Origin: Flavobacterium sp. 1
GTDB lineage: Bacteria; Bacteroidota; Bacteroidia; Flavobacteriales; Flavobacteriaceae
DNA: 64,000 nt
Assembly: GCF_002797935.1 (NCBI RefSeq)
Contig: NZ_PGER01000001.1
Location: 4,898,001 to 4,962,000, forward strand
Direction of reading: 5' to 3'
Shown: positions 9,966-19,530 of the stretch, piece after piece
Layout: each line of letters begins with the position of its first letter
Position numbering within the stretch: position 1 is the first letter of the stretch
Program-made: the position numbers and the translations under genes
The notes under the pieces: generated by a model
What the model was told of the DNA's origin: nothing
The model's database searches: none
The model's input: the letters and a program-made list of their open reading frames with translations, nothing else

Positions 9966-11030
9966 ATGAAAAAAAATATTACAATAATATTGATGGTGTT
10001 AAATTGCTTGGTCTGTCTTTCCTGCAGTAAAAACTCAGATGATTCAACAGATTTAGTAAGCATTACAGGACCAGCAAATTTAAATGTTACTGCAGCTATA
10101 GCAGGAATTACAACTGAAAAGCCAAATGGAGATGGAAGCGGAAATGTGAATTTTACCATAAATGCAACTAATGCCACATCTTATAAAATTGATTTTGGGA
10201 ATGGTGAAATAAAAACAGTGAAAGAGGGCAGCTTCAATTATAGTTATTCAAATCCTGGAACACAAACGTATACTATTCGCGCATTTGCTTATAATCTAAA
10301 TAAAGAAATTAGTACTATCATTCCAGTGACTCTATTTGTTGCATCAAAAACTATTTGGTCTGATGAATTCAATGTTGACGGTGCACCAAATAGTACTTAT
10401 TGGGGGTACGATTTAGGAGCAGGTGGCTGGGGCAATAATGAAGAGGAGTATTATACCAATAGGCCAGAAAATATAATAATTAAAGATGGCGTTTTGAAAA
10501 TTAAGACAATTAAAGAAAATTATCAAGGCAGCAAGTATACGTCTGCTAGGATTTTAACAAAAGATAAATTTTCATTCAAATACGGAAAAATTGAATTTAA
10601 AGCTAAACTTCCTATAGGTGGGGGAACTTGGCCGGCACTTTGGACGTTGGGAAATAATATAAGTACAGCTGGCTGGCCTGCATGTGGAGAAATGGATGTA
10701 ATGGAACATGTTTATAATCAATTGAATAAAATTCATGGGACATTCCATTATCCTGGGCACTCAGGAGGCAGTGGCACTACAGCATCTAAAATCATTGCAA
10801 ATGCTACCACTGAATTTCATATTTATTCGATGGATTGGAGAGCAGATTCGATTAAAATATATGTAGATAATGAAAAAATTATAGAATTTCCCAATACGAA
10901 TGCTACACCATTCAATCAGGACTTTTTTATAATTATTAATTGTGCAATTGGCGGCAATTTTGGCGGAGCAATTGCACCTGATTTTACTTCTTCAACTTTT
11001 GAAATTGATTATGTAAGGGTTTATAATTAA
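9966..11030 (+). CDS. GH16 endo-beta-1,3-glucanase (laminarinase-like) lipoprotein (PUL 1)
   Basis: This 354-residue enzyme is predicted to cut internal beta-1,3-glucan links at the cell surface. A lipoprotein signal ends VCLSC (Cys 20), followed by SKNSDDS, an acidic stretch like surface-export signals. A PKD/Ig-like domain spans about 40-120, then a GH16 jelly roll from about 128 (TIWSDEFNVDGAP) to the end. The catalytic motif GEMDVMEH gives the laminarinase-type E-x-D-x-x-E pattern: E242 as nucleophile, D244 and E247 as acid/base. FEIDYVRVYN is the usual GH16 end. It is paralogous to 25203-26270. The exact linkage preference (1,3 or mixed 1,3/1,4) is not settled by sequence alone. Confidence 0.93.
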   Translation: MKKNITIILMVLNCLVCLSCSKNSDDSTDLVSITGPANLNVTAAIAGITTEKPNGDGSGNVNFTINATNATSYKIDFGNGEIKTVKEGSFNYSYSNPGTQTYTIRAFAYNLNKEISTIIPVTLFVASKTIWSDEFNVDGAPNSTYWGYDLGAGGWGNNEEEYYTNRPENIIIKDGVLKIKTIKENYQGSKYTSARILTKDKFSFKYGKIEFKAKLPIGGGTWPALWTLGNNISTAGWPACGEMDVMEHVYNQLNKIHGTFHYPGHSGGSGTTASKIIANATTEFHIYSMDWRADSIKIYVDNEKIIEFPNTNATPFNQDFFIIINCAIGGNFGGAIAPDFTSSTFEIDYVRVYN

Positions 11031-11358
11031 TGTTTAGTTAAGTTAAGTTAGTAGTTTGTGTTTGTTCTTCAGTAAAGGTTTTTATTTGGTTAGTTAATGA
11101 AAACCTTTGCGAAGAATGAAACAATCAGTATTAAAACAAAAAAGCAGTTTGTTATTGCAGTTCTAAATTTTTATTTCCTAATTTATTTATAGAGAGCGTT
11201 TTGAAGCTCGCATAATAATAGCATTTTAAGTATTTAAAATGGCTAATGGGGAATTATTTCTGTATACAAACGTAATAAGTGAAGAAATTTTATTTGAGCA
11301 ATAAATGAAAATGTTTGAGATTTTTGAGATTTAAATTTTAAAAAACAGCATAAGAAAA
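11031..11358. other. Gene-free stretch with a hairpin, between GH16 and GH30 (PUL 1)
   Basis: This 328-bp A+T-rich gap has no credible ORF. It contains an imperfect inverted repeat at about 11067-11114 (the CTTC and AAAGGTTTT side pairing with AAAACCTTTGCGAAG) with no T run after it, so its role as a terminator is doubtful. Nothing else was recognised. Confidence 0.5.
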
Positions 11359-12798
11359 ATGAAAAAAAATAGTTTAAAAATTTTCTGTCTCCTGTTAGCG
11401 TTTAATTGTTTTTCGCAACAAAATAAAACTAGTATTGGTAAAACAATTCAAGTATTTACAACTGCAGAAAATTCAAATAATCGTTTATCTTCTTCTGCAA
11501 ATATAGTTTTTGAAGCCAAATCTCAGCCAGTTGAAACAGAAATTTCTGTAGTGGTGGAACCTAATATTAAATTTCAAAAATTTATGGGTATAGGCGGAGC
11601 TATTACTGATGCAAGCGCTGAAGTTTTTGCGCAGTTATCCAAAGAGAAACAGCAGGAAATTTTAAACGCTTATTATACCTCGGATAAAGGAATTGGCTAT
11701 ACATTATTGAGAACAAGCATTCACAGTTCTGATTTTGGAAGCGGAAGTTATACCTATATCAAAGAAGGAGACAAAGATTTAAAAACATTTTCCATAGGAC
11801 CGGATCGAAAGTACCGCATTCCAATGATAAAAAGAGCTATCACAACGGCTGGAGGAAAATTACTTACTTATGTAGCTCCTTGGAGTCCGCCAGCTTTTAT
11901 GAAAAGCACAAACAATATGCTTAAAGGAGGAGTGTTATTGCCCGAATATGACCAAGTATGGGCAAATTATTATGCCAAGTTTATCAAGGCCTATGAAAAA
12001 GAGGGCATTCCTATTTGGGGAACTTCAACCCAAAATGAGCCACTAGCAACGCAGACATGGGAATCCTGTTTGTATACTGCAGAGGCTGAAAGAGACTTTA
12101 TAAAAAATTATTTAGGCCCAACATTAAAAAAAGAAGGGTTGGGAGATAAAAAAATTATTGCTTGGGATCACAATCGTGATTTAATGTTTCAAAGAGCCAA
12201 TGTAATTTATTCAGATCCTGAAGCTTCAAAATATGTTTGGGGAATGGGTTTTCATTGGTATGAAACTTGGACTGGTGCTGAACAAAATCTTAATAACGTT
12301 GCTAAAGTTCACGAAGCTTATCCAGATAAAAAAATAATGTTTACCGAAGGATGCATTGAAAAATTTGATGCTGCAAAATACCAATTTTGGCCAAATGCAG
12401 AACGCTATGGAATTGCCATGATTAACGATTTTAATAATGGCGCAACAGCTTGGACGGATTGGAATATCTTATTAGACCAGCACGGCGGACCCAATCATGT
12501 TGGTAACTTTTGTTTTGCCCCAATACATGCAGACACAAGTACAGGAGAATTAATATACACTCCTTCATACTATTACATTGGCCATTTTTCAAAGTTCATA
12601 AAACCAAATGCCCAAAGAGTAAGTTCGGCAGTAAGCAGAACAACTTTGTCTAGCACTTCATTCATTAATACAGACGGGAAAGTAGTAACAGTTGTCATGA
12701 ATGCAACTGATGCTGCTATTGATTATAGTTTATATGTGCATAATTCAAATGCTAAATTGCAGATTCCTGCACATGGAATTCAAACATTGGTATATTAA
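11359..12798 (+). CDS. GH30-family beta-glucanase/glucosidase, secreted (PUL 1)
   Basis: The 479-residue protein belongs to the GH30 clan A enzymes, which in glucan PULs usually attack beta-1,6-glucosidic bonds. A type I signal peptide ends near residue 20 (FNCFSQQ), with no lipobox, so it is probably periplasmic. The (beta/alpha)8 domain starts with FMGIGGAITDASAEVFAQL and contains WSPPAFMKS. STQNEP supplies the acid/base E227 and MFTEGC the nucleophile E330. A short C-terminal beta domain follows. The length is typical. GH3 starts 45 bp downstream, suggesting co-transcription. The paralogue in PUL 2 is a lipoprotein instead. Debranching of beta-1,3-glucan carrying 1,6 branches is inferred. 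Confidence 0.92.
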   Translation: MKKNSLKIFCLLLAFNCFSQQNKTSIGKTIQVFTTAENSNNRLSSSANIVFEAKSQPVETEISVVVEPNIKFQKFMGIGGAITDASAEVFAQLSKEKQQEILNAYYTSDKGIGYTLLRTSIHSSDFGSGSYTYIKEGDKDLKTFSIGPDRKYRIPMIKRAITTAGGKLLTYVAPWSPPAFMKSTNNMLKGGVLLPEYDQVWANYYAKFIKAYEKEGIPIWGTSTQNEPLATQTWESCLYTAEAERDFIKNYLGPTLKKEGLGDKKIIAWDHNRDLMFQRANVIYSDPEASKYVWGMGFHWYETWTGAEQNLNNVAKVHEAYPDKKIMFTEGCIEKFDAAKYQFWPNAERYGIAMINDFNNGATAWTDWNILLDQHGGPNHVGNFCFAPIHADTSTGELIYTPSYYYIGHFSKFIKPNAQRVSSAVSRTTLSSTSFINTDGKVVTVVMNATDAAIDYSLYVHNSNAKLQIPAHGIQTLVY

Positions 12799-12843
12799 TC
12801 GAATAAAAATAGAAGGTTTAGCATCTTCTGAAAAGTAATAAAA

Positions 12844-15111
12844 ATGAAAAAGAAAGTTTTATTTATTTGCGCTTTGTCTTTTTACAGCGTATCGTGGTCG
12901 CAGACATCAAATGTTCAATTAGCCGAAATTAATTCTAAGGTTTCTGAATTGATTTCAAAAATGACTTTGGAGGAGAAAGTGGGTCAAATGACACAAATTA
13001 CCGTTACGATATTTGAAAAAGAAGGCAAGAAAGGAATATTAGATCTGGAAAAATTAAAAGACGGAATTCAAGCCCACCATATTGGTTCGATATTGAATGT
13101 GCCGAATCCAGGCGCGCCAACTTTGCAAAAATGGCAGGAAACCATGAACACCATAACAAACGAAGCCAATAAATCTAGACTCAAAATTCCTATTTTATAT
13201 GGTATTGATGCCATTCATGGAGCAAGTTATACGGCAGGAGCGACTTTGTTTCCACAGCAAATTGGTTTAGCGGCTACTTTTAATACTGATTTGGTAAAGA
13301 GAGGAGCACAAATTTCGGCTTATGAAACCAGAGCTTCTTCAATTCCTTGGGTTTTTTCGCCCGATTTAGATTTTCCTAGAAATCCCGCTTGGTCAAGAAT
13401 GTGGGAATCTTTTGGAGAAGATGCGTATTTGTCATCTCAAATGGCTACGGCATTGGTTGATGGTTTTGAAGGAGATAATAATGTTGGTTCTAAATATAGT
13501 GTAGCGGCTTGTATGAAACATTACATTGGCTACGGAAGCACAACAACTGGGAAAGACAGAACGCCAAGTATTATTCCGGAACGTATTTTGAGACAATATG
13601 ATTTGACCATTTATCAGGCAGCGATCAAAGCTGGCGCAAAAAGCGTGATGGTAAGTTCTGGAGAAATTAATGGAACTCCTGTGCATGCGAGCAAACATAT
13701 CATTACCGATATTCTTAAAAACGAATTAGGATTTACGGGTGTAGTACTAACAGATTGGCAGGATATCATTTATTTGCACACTCGTCACAAAGTGGCAGAA
13801 ACCAATAGAGATGCTGTGCGTATGGCTGTTTTGGCGGGAATTGATATGAGCATGGTTCCTGAGGATTATTCATTTTACACTGATTTAATAGATTTGGTTC
13901 AAAAAGGAGAAGTGCCAATGTCACGTATTGATGATGCGGTTTCTCGTATTTTAAAAATGAAATTCGAAATGAATCTGTTCCAAAATACAATTGCTAATTT
14001 AAAAGACTATCCAAAATTTGGTTCTGCTGAACATATTGAAGAAGCTTATAAAACTGCTGCTGAATCCATTACATTGCTAAAAAATAACAATGCAGTTTTG
14101 CCTTTAGATAAAAATGAAAAAATTTTAGTAACAGGAGCAACTGCCAACAGTATGAAATACTTGAACGGAGGCTGGTCTTACACTTGGCAAGGCGAAAATT
14201 CAGATACGTATGCAGCGGATAAATTTACCATTTTAGAAGCTTTCCAAAATAAATTAGGCAAAGAAAATGTATTGTACACAAAAGGAACCGAGTTGGGAAC
14301 TGAAAATGATGCAGAAATTCAGAAAGCAGTAGATTTAGCCAAAAATGCTTCTAAAATTGTGTTGTGTCTGGGTGAAAAAAATTATACAGAAACACCAGGA
14401 AATATCAACGATTTATACATGAGTAAATCTCAAGTTAAGTTAGCATTGGCTTTAGCGAAATTGAACAAGCCTATTGTTTTGGTTTTAAACGAAGGAAGAC
14501 CAAGGCTGATCAGCGATTTTGCAGATCAAATGAGTGCGATTTTACAATGTTACTTGCCAGGTAACGAGGGAGCAAGGGCTTTGGTTGATATTCTTTACGG
14601 TGATGTAAACCCAAGCGGAAGATTGCCTTATAATTACCCAAAATATCCAAATTCATTAGAAAAATACAATAGAAAATATACTGAAAGCATTGCTGAGGAT
14701 GAACAGAATGACGATGCAAAATACGAAAAAAGCTATTCGCCGCAATTTGAATTCGGTTCAGGGTTGTCTTATACGACTTTTAATTATTCGAACTTAAAAA
14801 TTGATAAAACTGAAATTTCAAGTTCTGATGAGGTAAATGTTTCGGTTACTGTTACAAACGTTGGAGACAAAGCTGGTAAAGAAACTGTTTTATTATACCT
14901 GACGGATAATTATGCGAGTATAACACCAGAATTTAAATCATTAAAAAGATTTCAAAAAATCAGCTTAGCTCCAAATGAATCAAAAACAGTGACTTTTACT
15001 TTGAATCAAAAAGATCTGCAGTTTGTAGATAATGATTTGAAATGGGTTTCAGAAAAAGGAACATTCACTGTTCGAATTGCCGATTTGAATCAAGATTTTT
15101 TATTGAAATAA
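12844..15111 (+). CDS. GH3 beta-glucosidase (PUL 1)
   Basis: The 755-residue enzyme is predicted to release glucose from oligosaccharide ends in the periplasm. A signal peptide ends near residue 20 (YSVSWSQ). The N-terminal barrel has MTLEEKVGQMTQ, IPILYGIDAIHGA and ACMKHYIGYGSTTTGKD. The nucleophile is D304 in VVLTDWQDI. The second alpha/beta domain starts near 400 (AAESITLLKNNNAVLPL) and includes LNEGRPRLI. A fibronectin-III-like domain closes the protein (FGSGLSYTTFNYSNL onward, about 635-755). The length and domain order are typical of BglX-like GH3 proteins. It is followed by a strong terminator that ends the enzyme operon. Confidence 0.95.
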   Translation: MKKKVLFICALSFYSVSWSQTSNVQLAEINSKVSELISKMTLEEKVGQMTQITVTIFEKEGKKGILDLEKLKDGIQAHHIGSILNVPNPGAPTLQKWQETMNTITNEANKSRLKIPILYGIDAIHGASYTAGATLFPQQIGLAATFNTDLVKRGAQISAYETRASSIPWVFSPDLDFPRNPAWSRMWESFGEDAYLSSQMATALVDGFEGDNNVGSKYSVAACMKHYIGYGSTTTGKDRTPSIIPERILRQYDLTIYQAAIKAGAKSVMVSSGEINGTPVHASKHIITDILKNELGFTGVVLTDWQDIIYLHTRHKVAETNRDAVRMAVLAGIDMSMVPEDYSFYTDLIDLVQKGEVPMSRIDDAVSRILKMKFEMNLFQNTIANLKDYPKFGSAEHIEEAYKTAAESITLLKNNNAVLPLDKNEKILVTGATANSMKYLNGGWSYTWQGENSDTYAADKFTILEAFQNKLGKENVLYTKGTELGTENDAEIQKAVDLAKNASKIVLCLGEKNYTETPGNINDLYMSKSQVKLALALAKLNKPIVLVLNEGRPRLISDFADQMSAILQCYLPGNEGARALVDILYGDVNPSGRLPYNYPKYPNSLEKYNRKYTESIAEDEQNDDAKYEKSYSPQFEFGSGLSYTTFNYSNLKIDKTEISSSDEVNVSVTVTNVGDKAGKETVLLYLTDNYASITPEFKSLKRFQKISLAPNESKTVTFTLNQKDLQFVDNDLKWVSEKGTFTVRIADLNQDFLLK

Positions 15112-15152
15112 GGAATAGCAAAAGCTGAAAATCTCAAAACAGAGAAACCATT

Positions 15153-15187
15153 AATTATCGCTTAATTTAAGGTTAAGCGATAATTTT
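15153..15187 (+). terminator. Intrinsic terminator after GH3 (PUL 1)
   Basis: A perfect 13-bp stem (AATTATCGCTTAA at 15153-15165 with its complement at 15173-15185) has a 7-nt loop and a short T run. It lies about 40 bp after the GH3 stop. Confidence 0.85.
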
Positions 15188-15342
15188 CAATATAAAAATA
15201 TGGTATTTTCCTGAGCGTTTAGCAGATGTTATGTTAGGGTTATCTAATTAATAATTTGGTCTGATTTTTTTCAATTTTAGAAGTTCATGTGTATAAATTG
15301 CATAAATTTATTTGATGAAATAAATCCCTAATAATTGAGAAA

Positions 15343-16185
15343 ATGTTTGGAAAAAATATTGCTTTGCTAGTTTGTTTTGGTTTGATGAGCCATTTTTTGA
15401 ATGCACAGACTTTAAAAATAATGACTTATAATATCCGTCTGGATGTTGCTTCGGATGGAGAAAATGACTGGACACATCGGAAAGATTTTTTTACTGGACA
15501 GCTTCAGTTTTATGCTCCGGATGTTTTTGGAGTTCAAGAGGCAAAACCAAATCAGGTATTGGATATCGCGGTGGCACTTCCGCAATACGGTTATGTAGGA
15601 ATAGGAAGAGAAGGAATTGGAAAAGGAGAATCTTCGAATATTTTTTATGCTAAAGAAAAGTTTAAAGTATTAGAATCCAGTACTTTTTGGTTATCCGAAA
15701 CACCGGATGTAATTTCAATGGGTTGGGATGCAGCCTGCAACAGAGTTTGTACGTATGCACTTTTAAAAAATGTGCAGAATAATAAGCTGATTTGGGTTTT
15801 TAATACTCATTTGGATCACATGGGCGAACAAGCCAGAACCAAAGGATTAGAATTGATTTTGTCAAGAATCGAAAAATTAAACAGCAAGAAGTATCCCGTG
15901 ATTTTAATGGGAGATTTTAATTCGGAACCCGAGGCGGAGCGGATAATTGCTTTGAAAAACAGAATGAATGATTCCAGAACGATTTCGAAAGAAAAGCCTT
16001 TTGGGCCCTATGGAACTTTTAATGATTTTAAATACAATGAAGCAACTTCACTTTTGATAGATTACATTTTTTTATCCAAAGGTAAAGCTGTTACAGTTAA
16101 TAAATATGCTGTTTTATCGGATGCTAAGGACTTGAAATATCCATCGGATCATTTTCCTGTTTTTGTCGAAATTAATTATGAATGA
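15343..16185 (+). CDS. Secreted endonuclease/exonuclease/phosphatase-family protein
   Basis: This 280-residue exported protein has a signal peptide to about residue 22 (MSHFLNAQ) and a complete EEP metal-dependent phosphoesterase fold. The motifs in order are MTYNIRLD (metal and substrate Asn), VFGVQEA (metal Glu), FNTHLDHMG (catalytic His), ILMGDFNSEP (Asp/Asn pair), LIDYIF and the terminal YPSDHFPVFVEI (Asp-His). EEP proteins of this type are often encoded beside glycan loci, but the natural substrate is unknown. It has its own upstream gap after the PUL 1 terminator, so it may be transcribed separately. A short sequence closely matching its 3' end occurs upstream of the PUL 2 GH30 gene (about 26531-26577). 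Confidence 0.88.
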   Translation: MFGKNIALLVCFGLMSHFLNAQTLKIMTYNIRLDVASDGENDWTHRKDFFTGQLQFYAPDVFGVQEAKPNQVLDIAVALPQYGYVGIGREGIGKGESSNIFYAKEKFKVLESSTFWLSETPDVISMGWDAACNRVCTYALLKNVQNNKLIWVFNTHLDHMGEQARTKGLELILSRIEKLNSKKYPVILMGDFNSEPEAERIIALKNRMNDSRTISKEKPFGPYGTFNDFKYNEATSLLIDYIFLSKGKAVTVNKYAVLSDAKDLKYPSDHFPVFVEINYE

Positions 16186-16264
16186 AGGTGTTTTGTTTAA
16201 GATAGAAAAAACAAAATAGCGAAGTGTCTTATCTGAGCATTAAAATTTCTGCATTAATTTAAGA

Positions 16265-16297
16265 GGCTGTTTCATGTGTGAGACAGCCCTTTTTTTT
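16265..16297. terminator. Terminator between the EEP gene and regulator 2
   Basis: A 10-bp stem with one G-T pair (GGCTGTTTCA at 16265-16274 with TGAGACAGCC at 16279-16288) has a 4-nt loop and is followed by eight T residues. It sits between two converging genes. Confidence 0.87.
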
Positions 16298-19171
16298 CTA
16301 TTTTATACTCATAAAATACCCAATTAAATTTTCTTTCTGATTTAATTCCAGTTTTTTTCTTAATCGGTATCTGGCCAAATCTACTCCTCCTGTTGATATA
16401 TTCATGAATTCAGCAATTTCTTTGGTAGACATATTCATTAATAAATAAGTAGCCAGATCCATTTCTCTCGGAGTAATGGAAGGGTGTTTTTCCTTTAATT
16501 TTTTCAGAAAATCGAAATGAACATTTTTTAGGTGTTTTTCAAGATCCTTCCAGCTTTTGTCGGTAGTGACTTCCTTGATGATACTTTTGTTTAGTTTGGT
16601 AAATTGAGTCTTTGCCGCTTCGTCAAACGAACTCGTGTTGATATCTCTCAGCCTTTGAATAATTCCGTTTAATATTTTATTTTTCTTTACTACCTGTAGC
16701 GTGTTGTTTACCAGCTCCTTGTCTTTGGATAATATCTTTATCTGTAATTTGTCATTTTCGAGTTTTTCAATTTCTTTTTCTAATTCATATTGTTCCAGCC
16801 TGATTTTAGTTTCTTTTTCTAAGTATAATCTTCGCTGTTCTAGCGTTTCAACATATTTATTTTTTCTTATTTTCATTCTTATGCGGAATCGGATGTAATA
16901 AACTAAACCAGTGGTCAGTAGTAAGTAAAAAAAGTAGGCTAATGAATGTCTGTACCATGGCGGGAATACTCTGAATTCAATTGAGGTTTCGTCCGATTGA
17001 ATCCTAAAGCTGTTTCGTGCTTTTACTTTCATTTTATAATTACCTTCTTTTAAATTGGTATATTCTTTTATGGTGTTGTTAGACCAATCACTCCAATTTT
17101 CATCAAAGCCTTCCAGCTGATAGGAGAATTCAATGTTTTCTAGATTTTCGTATGAAGGGGATGAAAATGTAAACTTCACTTGATTTGAAGAATAAGGGAG
17201 TTCATATTTTTCAATTTTATCCTGCTTGTTTCCCAGATAAATGGTGTCACCGGGAAATGTAAAGCTTCTTATATGAGCAATGGGTTTTAATACAGATTTG
17301 GTTTCAATAGATGCATCATAATGTGCCAAACCATCTGTTAAGCCTATAAAAGTGTTTTTGGAATCAATAGTATTTATGGACATATAATTAGCTACTAATT
17401 TTCCGGTTAAGTTTGAAAACGGAGTTATGACATGTTTGTATTTACCGTTGCCTGCTTTTATAAGCGCTCCCATTGATTCGTTAAAGTTGTACCAAAGATT
17501 TCCATTAGTGTCTTCTGTCAGTTTTTTGATTTTTGGAATTGACTTGAAGATATTGGTCATTAGAACATTTTCTGTAAATGTGCCTTGTGTTCTTGAATAC
17601 GTGTAAAAAATATTATTAGATTGAAAAAAAACTTTATTATTTATTTTTTGAAGACTTCCAGTACCAGAATTTTGTTCAGAAAATTGAGTAAAGGTTTTAA
17701 CGGTGCTGGCTTTTCTTAAATCCTTATTCAGGACAATCTGATGTATGTATTGGTCTTTTTTTAACCACAAATAATCTTTATCAATTTCAAATGAATTGGA
17801 TGATTTGTCGATGCCTTCTATTTTATTTCTGAATTTTATTCCTGAACCTGTCTTTTCAAAAACAGAAAACCCATTGTAATTTGCCCCTATAAAAAAGTTA
17901 GGATTATTAGGTATTGATTTAAACCCAAAGTATCCTTTGGGATCTAGATTTTTAATCATTTTTCCATTCTGTATAAGTAAAGCTCCTTTGTTGCTGGCAC
18001 ATATCAACTCGCCATTTATTATCTGAACATTCCATGCTTGGGTAGTAGTTCCTTCAATAAGCTTAAAAGAACCTTCTTTAAAATCGGTATCCCAAGGATG
18101 GTAAAAAACACCTTGATTGGTTGCAACATATAAATTGCCTTTATGCACAACAGAAGAATAAACGGTGCCTAAATTATAGCTGAATCCAAAATAAGTTAAA
18201 AAGGAGTTTTCGTTTACGTATGCAATTCCATTATCTAATCCCAGCCATAGATTATTGCTTTTGTCTATAAATGAAGTAAGAACCGTATTGTTTTGAAGCC
18301 CTTTGCTGCGGTCGATATGCTGTATAATATTTCCGTTTAGATCACAAATGATAATACCGTCAAGAACCGAGTTGATTACAACGTATTTGTTTTTATAAAG
18401 AATGCATCCTAGAGAACCATTCTTTTTTATAAAGGTATTGGCCTCTGTATTCCATGGAAGTGCCTGATTGTTTTTTATTATAAAAAGCCCTTTGTCTAAA
18501 GTTGCTGTTAAGATCCTATTCTTTTCTAATTCGATCATGCCCCAAACTTCAGAATTATTCAAAGCGTTTAGTCCTTTAAGATAATTCAGTCTGCCATTTT
18601 TATATTCTAAAATTCCGGATGAGATGTCCTGAATGTACAATCTGGAATTGGTCAGAAAAGAGAATTGAAATCTTTTTGGGGCATTTATGATTTTAACTTT
18701 ATTGTTCTTGTAGATATAGATGTGGTCGAATGACTGAAAAATTACCTCATCTTTATAAAGGTGTATTTTCCAGATAAAGTCAATTATGCCTAATGTTTTT
18801 TTATCTAATGAATTGGAAATAGAAAAGTATTCGAGTTTTCCTTTTGAATTGGCTTTAAAATAACCAAACTCATTATAGCAGCCTACATATATTTTTCCGG
18901 ATGAATCTACTTTTAAACATTTGATTGCATCAGAGTTTTTGGCTTTGTATGTATTCCACTTCGATCCGTCAAATTGCAAAAGACCGTCATTGTTTCCAAA
19001 ATAGAGATTGCCATTTTTATCTTGGTCAATATTCCAGTTTTGTGTTCCTCCCTTGTAGTCTGTTCTGCTGTAATTTTTAATAAAGGGAAGGCCAATTTTT
19101 TTTACCTGTCCAAAAAACAGTATAGGCATGTTAAGTAAAATAAACAGTAAAAAATGTCTAGTCAATTTCAT
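16298..19171 (-). CDS. Membrane-spanning LuxR-type regulator with periplasmic propeller sensor (PUL 2)
   Basis: The 957-residue protein is the paralogue of the PUL 1 regulator and shares its whole architecture. A signal/anchor segment (about 1-21) leads into propeller repeats (NWNIDQDKNGNLYFGNNDG near the start), a Y_Y_Y domain (about 670-735), one membrane helix (about 744-764), a charged coiled coil and a LuxR-type helix-turn-helix (about 897-956, TPREMDLATYLLMNMSTKEI). The helix-turn-helix is nearly identical to its partner's, while the sensor region differs more. Related operators but different ligands is a reasonable inference. No kinase or receiver domain is present. It diverges from the second susC across a 359-bp control region. 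Confidence 0.88.
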   Translation of the reverse strand: MKLTRHFLLFILLNMPILFFGQVKKIGLPFIKNYSRTDYKGGTQNWNIDQDKNGNLYFGNNDGLLQFDGSKWNTYKAKNSDAIKCLKVDSSGKIYVGCYNEFGYFKANSKGKLEYFSISNSLDKKTLGIIDFIWKIHLYKDEVIFQSFDHIYIYKNNKVKIINAPKRFQFSFLTNSRLYIQDISSGILEYKNGRLNYLKGLNALNNSEVWGMIELEKNRILTATLDKGLFIIKNNQALPWNTEANTFIKKNGSLGCILYKNKYVVINSVLDGIIICDLNGNIIQHIDRSKGLQNNTVLTSFIDKSNNLWLGLDNGIAYVNENSFLTYFGFSYNLGTVYSSVVHKGNLYVATNQGVFYHPWDTDFKEGSFKLIEGTTTQAWNVQIINGELICASNKGALLIQNGKMIKNLDPKGYFGFKSIPNNPNFFIGANYNGFSVFEKTGSGIKFRNKIEGIDKSSNSFEIDKDYLWLKKDQYIHQIVLNKDLRKASTVKTFTQFSEQNSGTGSLQKINNKVFFQSNNIFYTYSRTQGTFTENVLMTNIFKSIPKIKKLTEDTNGNLWYNFNESMGALIKAGNGKYKHVITPFSNLTGKLVANYMSINTIDSKNTFIGLTDGLAHYDASIETKSVLKPIAHIRSFTFPGDTIYLGNKQDKIEKYELPYSSNQVKFTFSSPSYENLENIEFSYQLEGFDENWSDWSNNTIKEYTNLKEGNYKMKVKARNSFRIQSDETSIEFRVFPPWYRHSLAYFFYLLLTTGLVYYIRFRIRMKIRKNKYVETLEQRRLYLEKETKIRLEQYELEKEIEKLENDKLQIKILSKDKELVNNTLQVVKKNKILNGIIQRLRDINTSSFDEAAKTQFTKLNKSIIKEVTTDKSWKDLEKHLKNVHFDFLKKLKEKHPSITPREMDLATYLLMNMSTKEIAEFMNISTGGVDLARYRLRKKLELNQKENLIGYFMSIK

Positions 19172-19530
19172 GTATGGTTCTTTTTTATTATTTGGAATTG
19201 TATATAATTTGATGTTATTATCTGAAGTATGATAAAGTGCCTTTTAGATGTCTTTTGTGCTGAATTTCACGGCTATTTTGCAGATTTTGAGCTAAAGTAT
19301 CTAATTTATAGTAATTGTAATGATTTTTTTTAATTAATATTTTTTTAAGTAATGTTTTTTTGTTTTTAAAATATTCATAATCATGTAATTATATTTTTTT
19401 TGATAATATTTTGTAATACTGGTTTAGTGTGACTGATGTGATTTTGTAGTGATTATTAATTCTGAAATTAGGATTTTTAGATATACTATTGCATCAAATA
19501 ACTAAATAATTAACCAAAATAATTAGAAAA
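19172..19530 (+). promoter_or_regulatory. Divergent control region of PUL 2
   Basis: This 359-bp A+T-rich gap lies between the second regulator and susC. It aligns without gaps to the PUL 1 region over the last 164 bp. Boxes GATAATATTTTGT (19402-19414) and GATGTGATTTTGT (19435-19447) are 33 bp apart and match the PUL 1 boxes. The second box is 96 bp from the ATG, as in PUL 1. The candidate -7 element TACTATTG is at 19484-19491, again 47 bp before the ATG. The leader GCATCAAATAACTAA and the following bases nearly equal the other leader. Operator function is inferred. Confidence 0.7.

Noticed and set aside
756..19171. Calling the two PUL regulators hybrid two-component sensors
   Set aside because: They look alike at the N-terminus, but no histidine kinase, phosphoacceptor His or receiver Asp is visible and the C-terminal helix-turn-helix is LuxR-type, not AraC-type.
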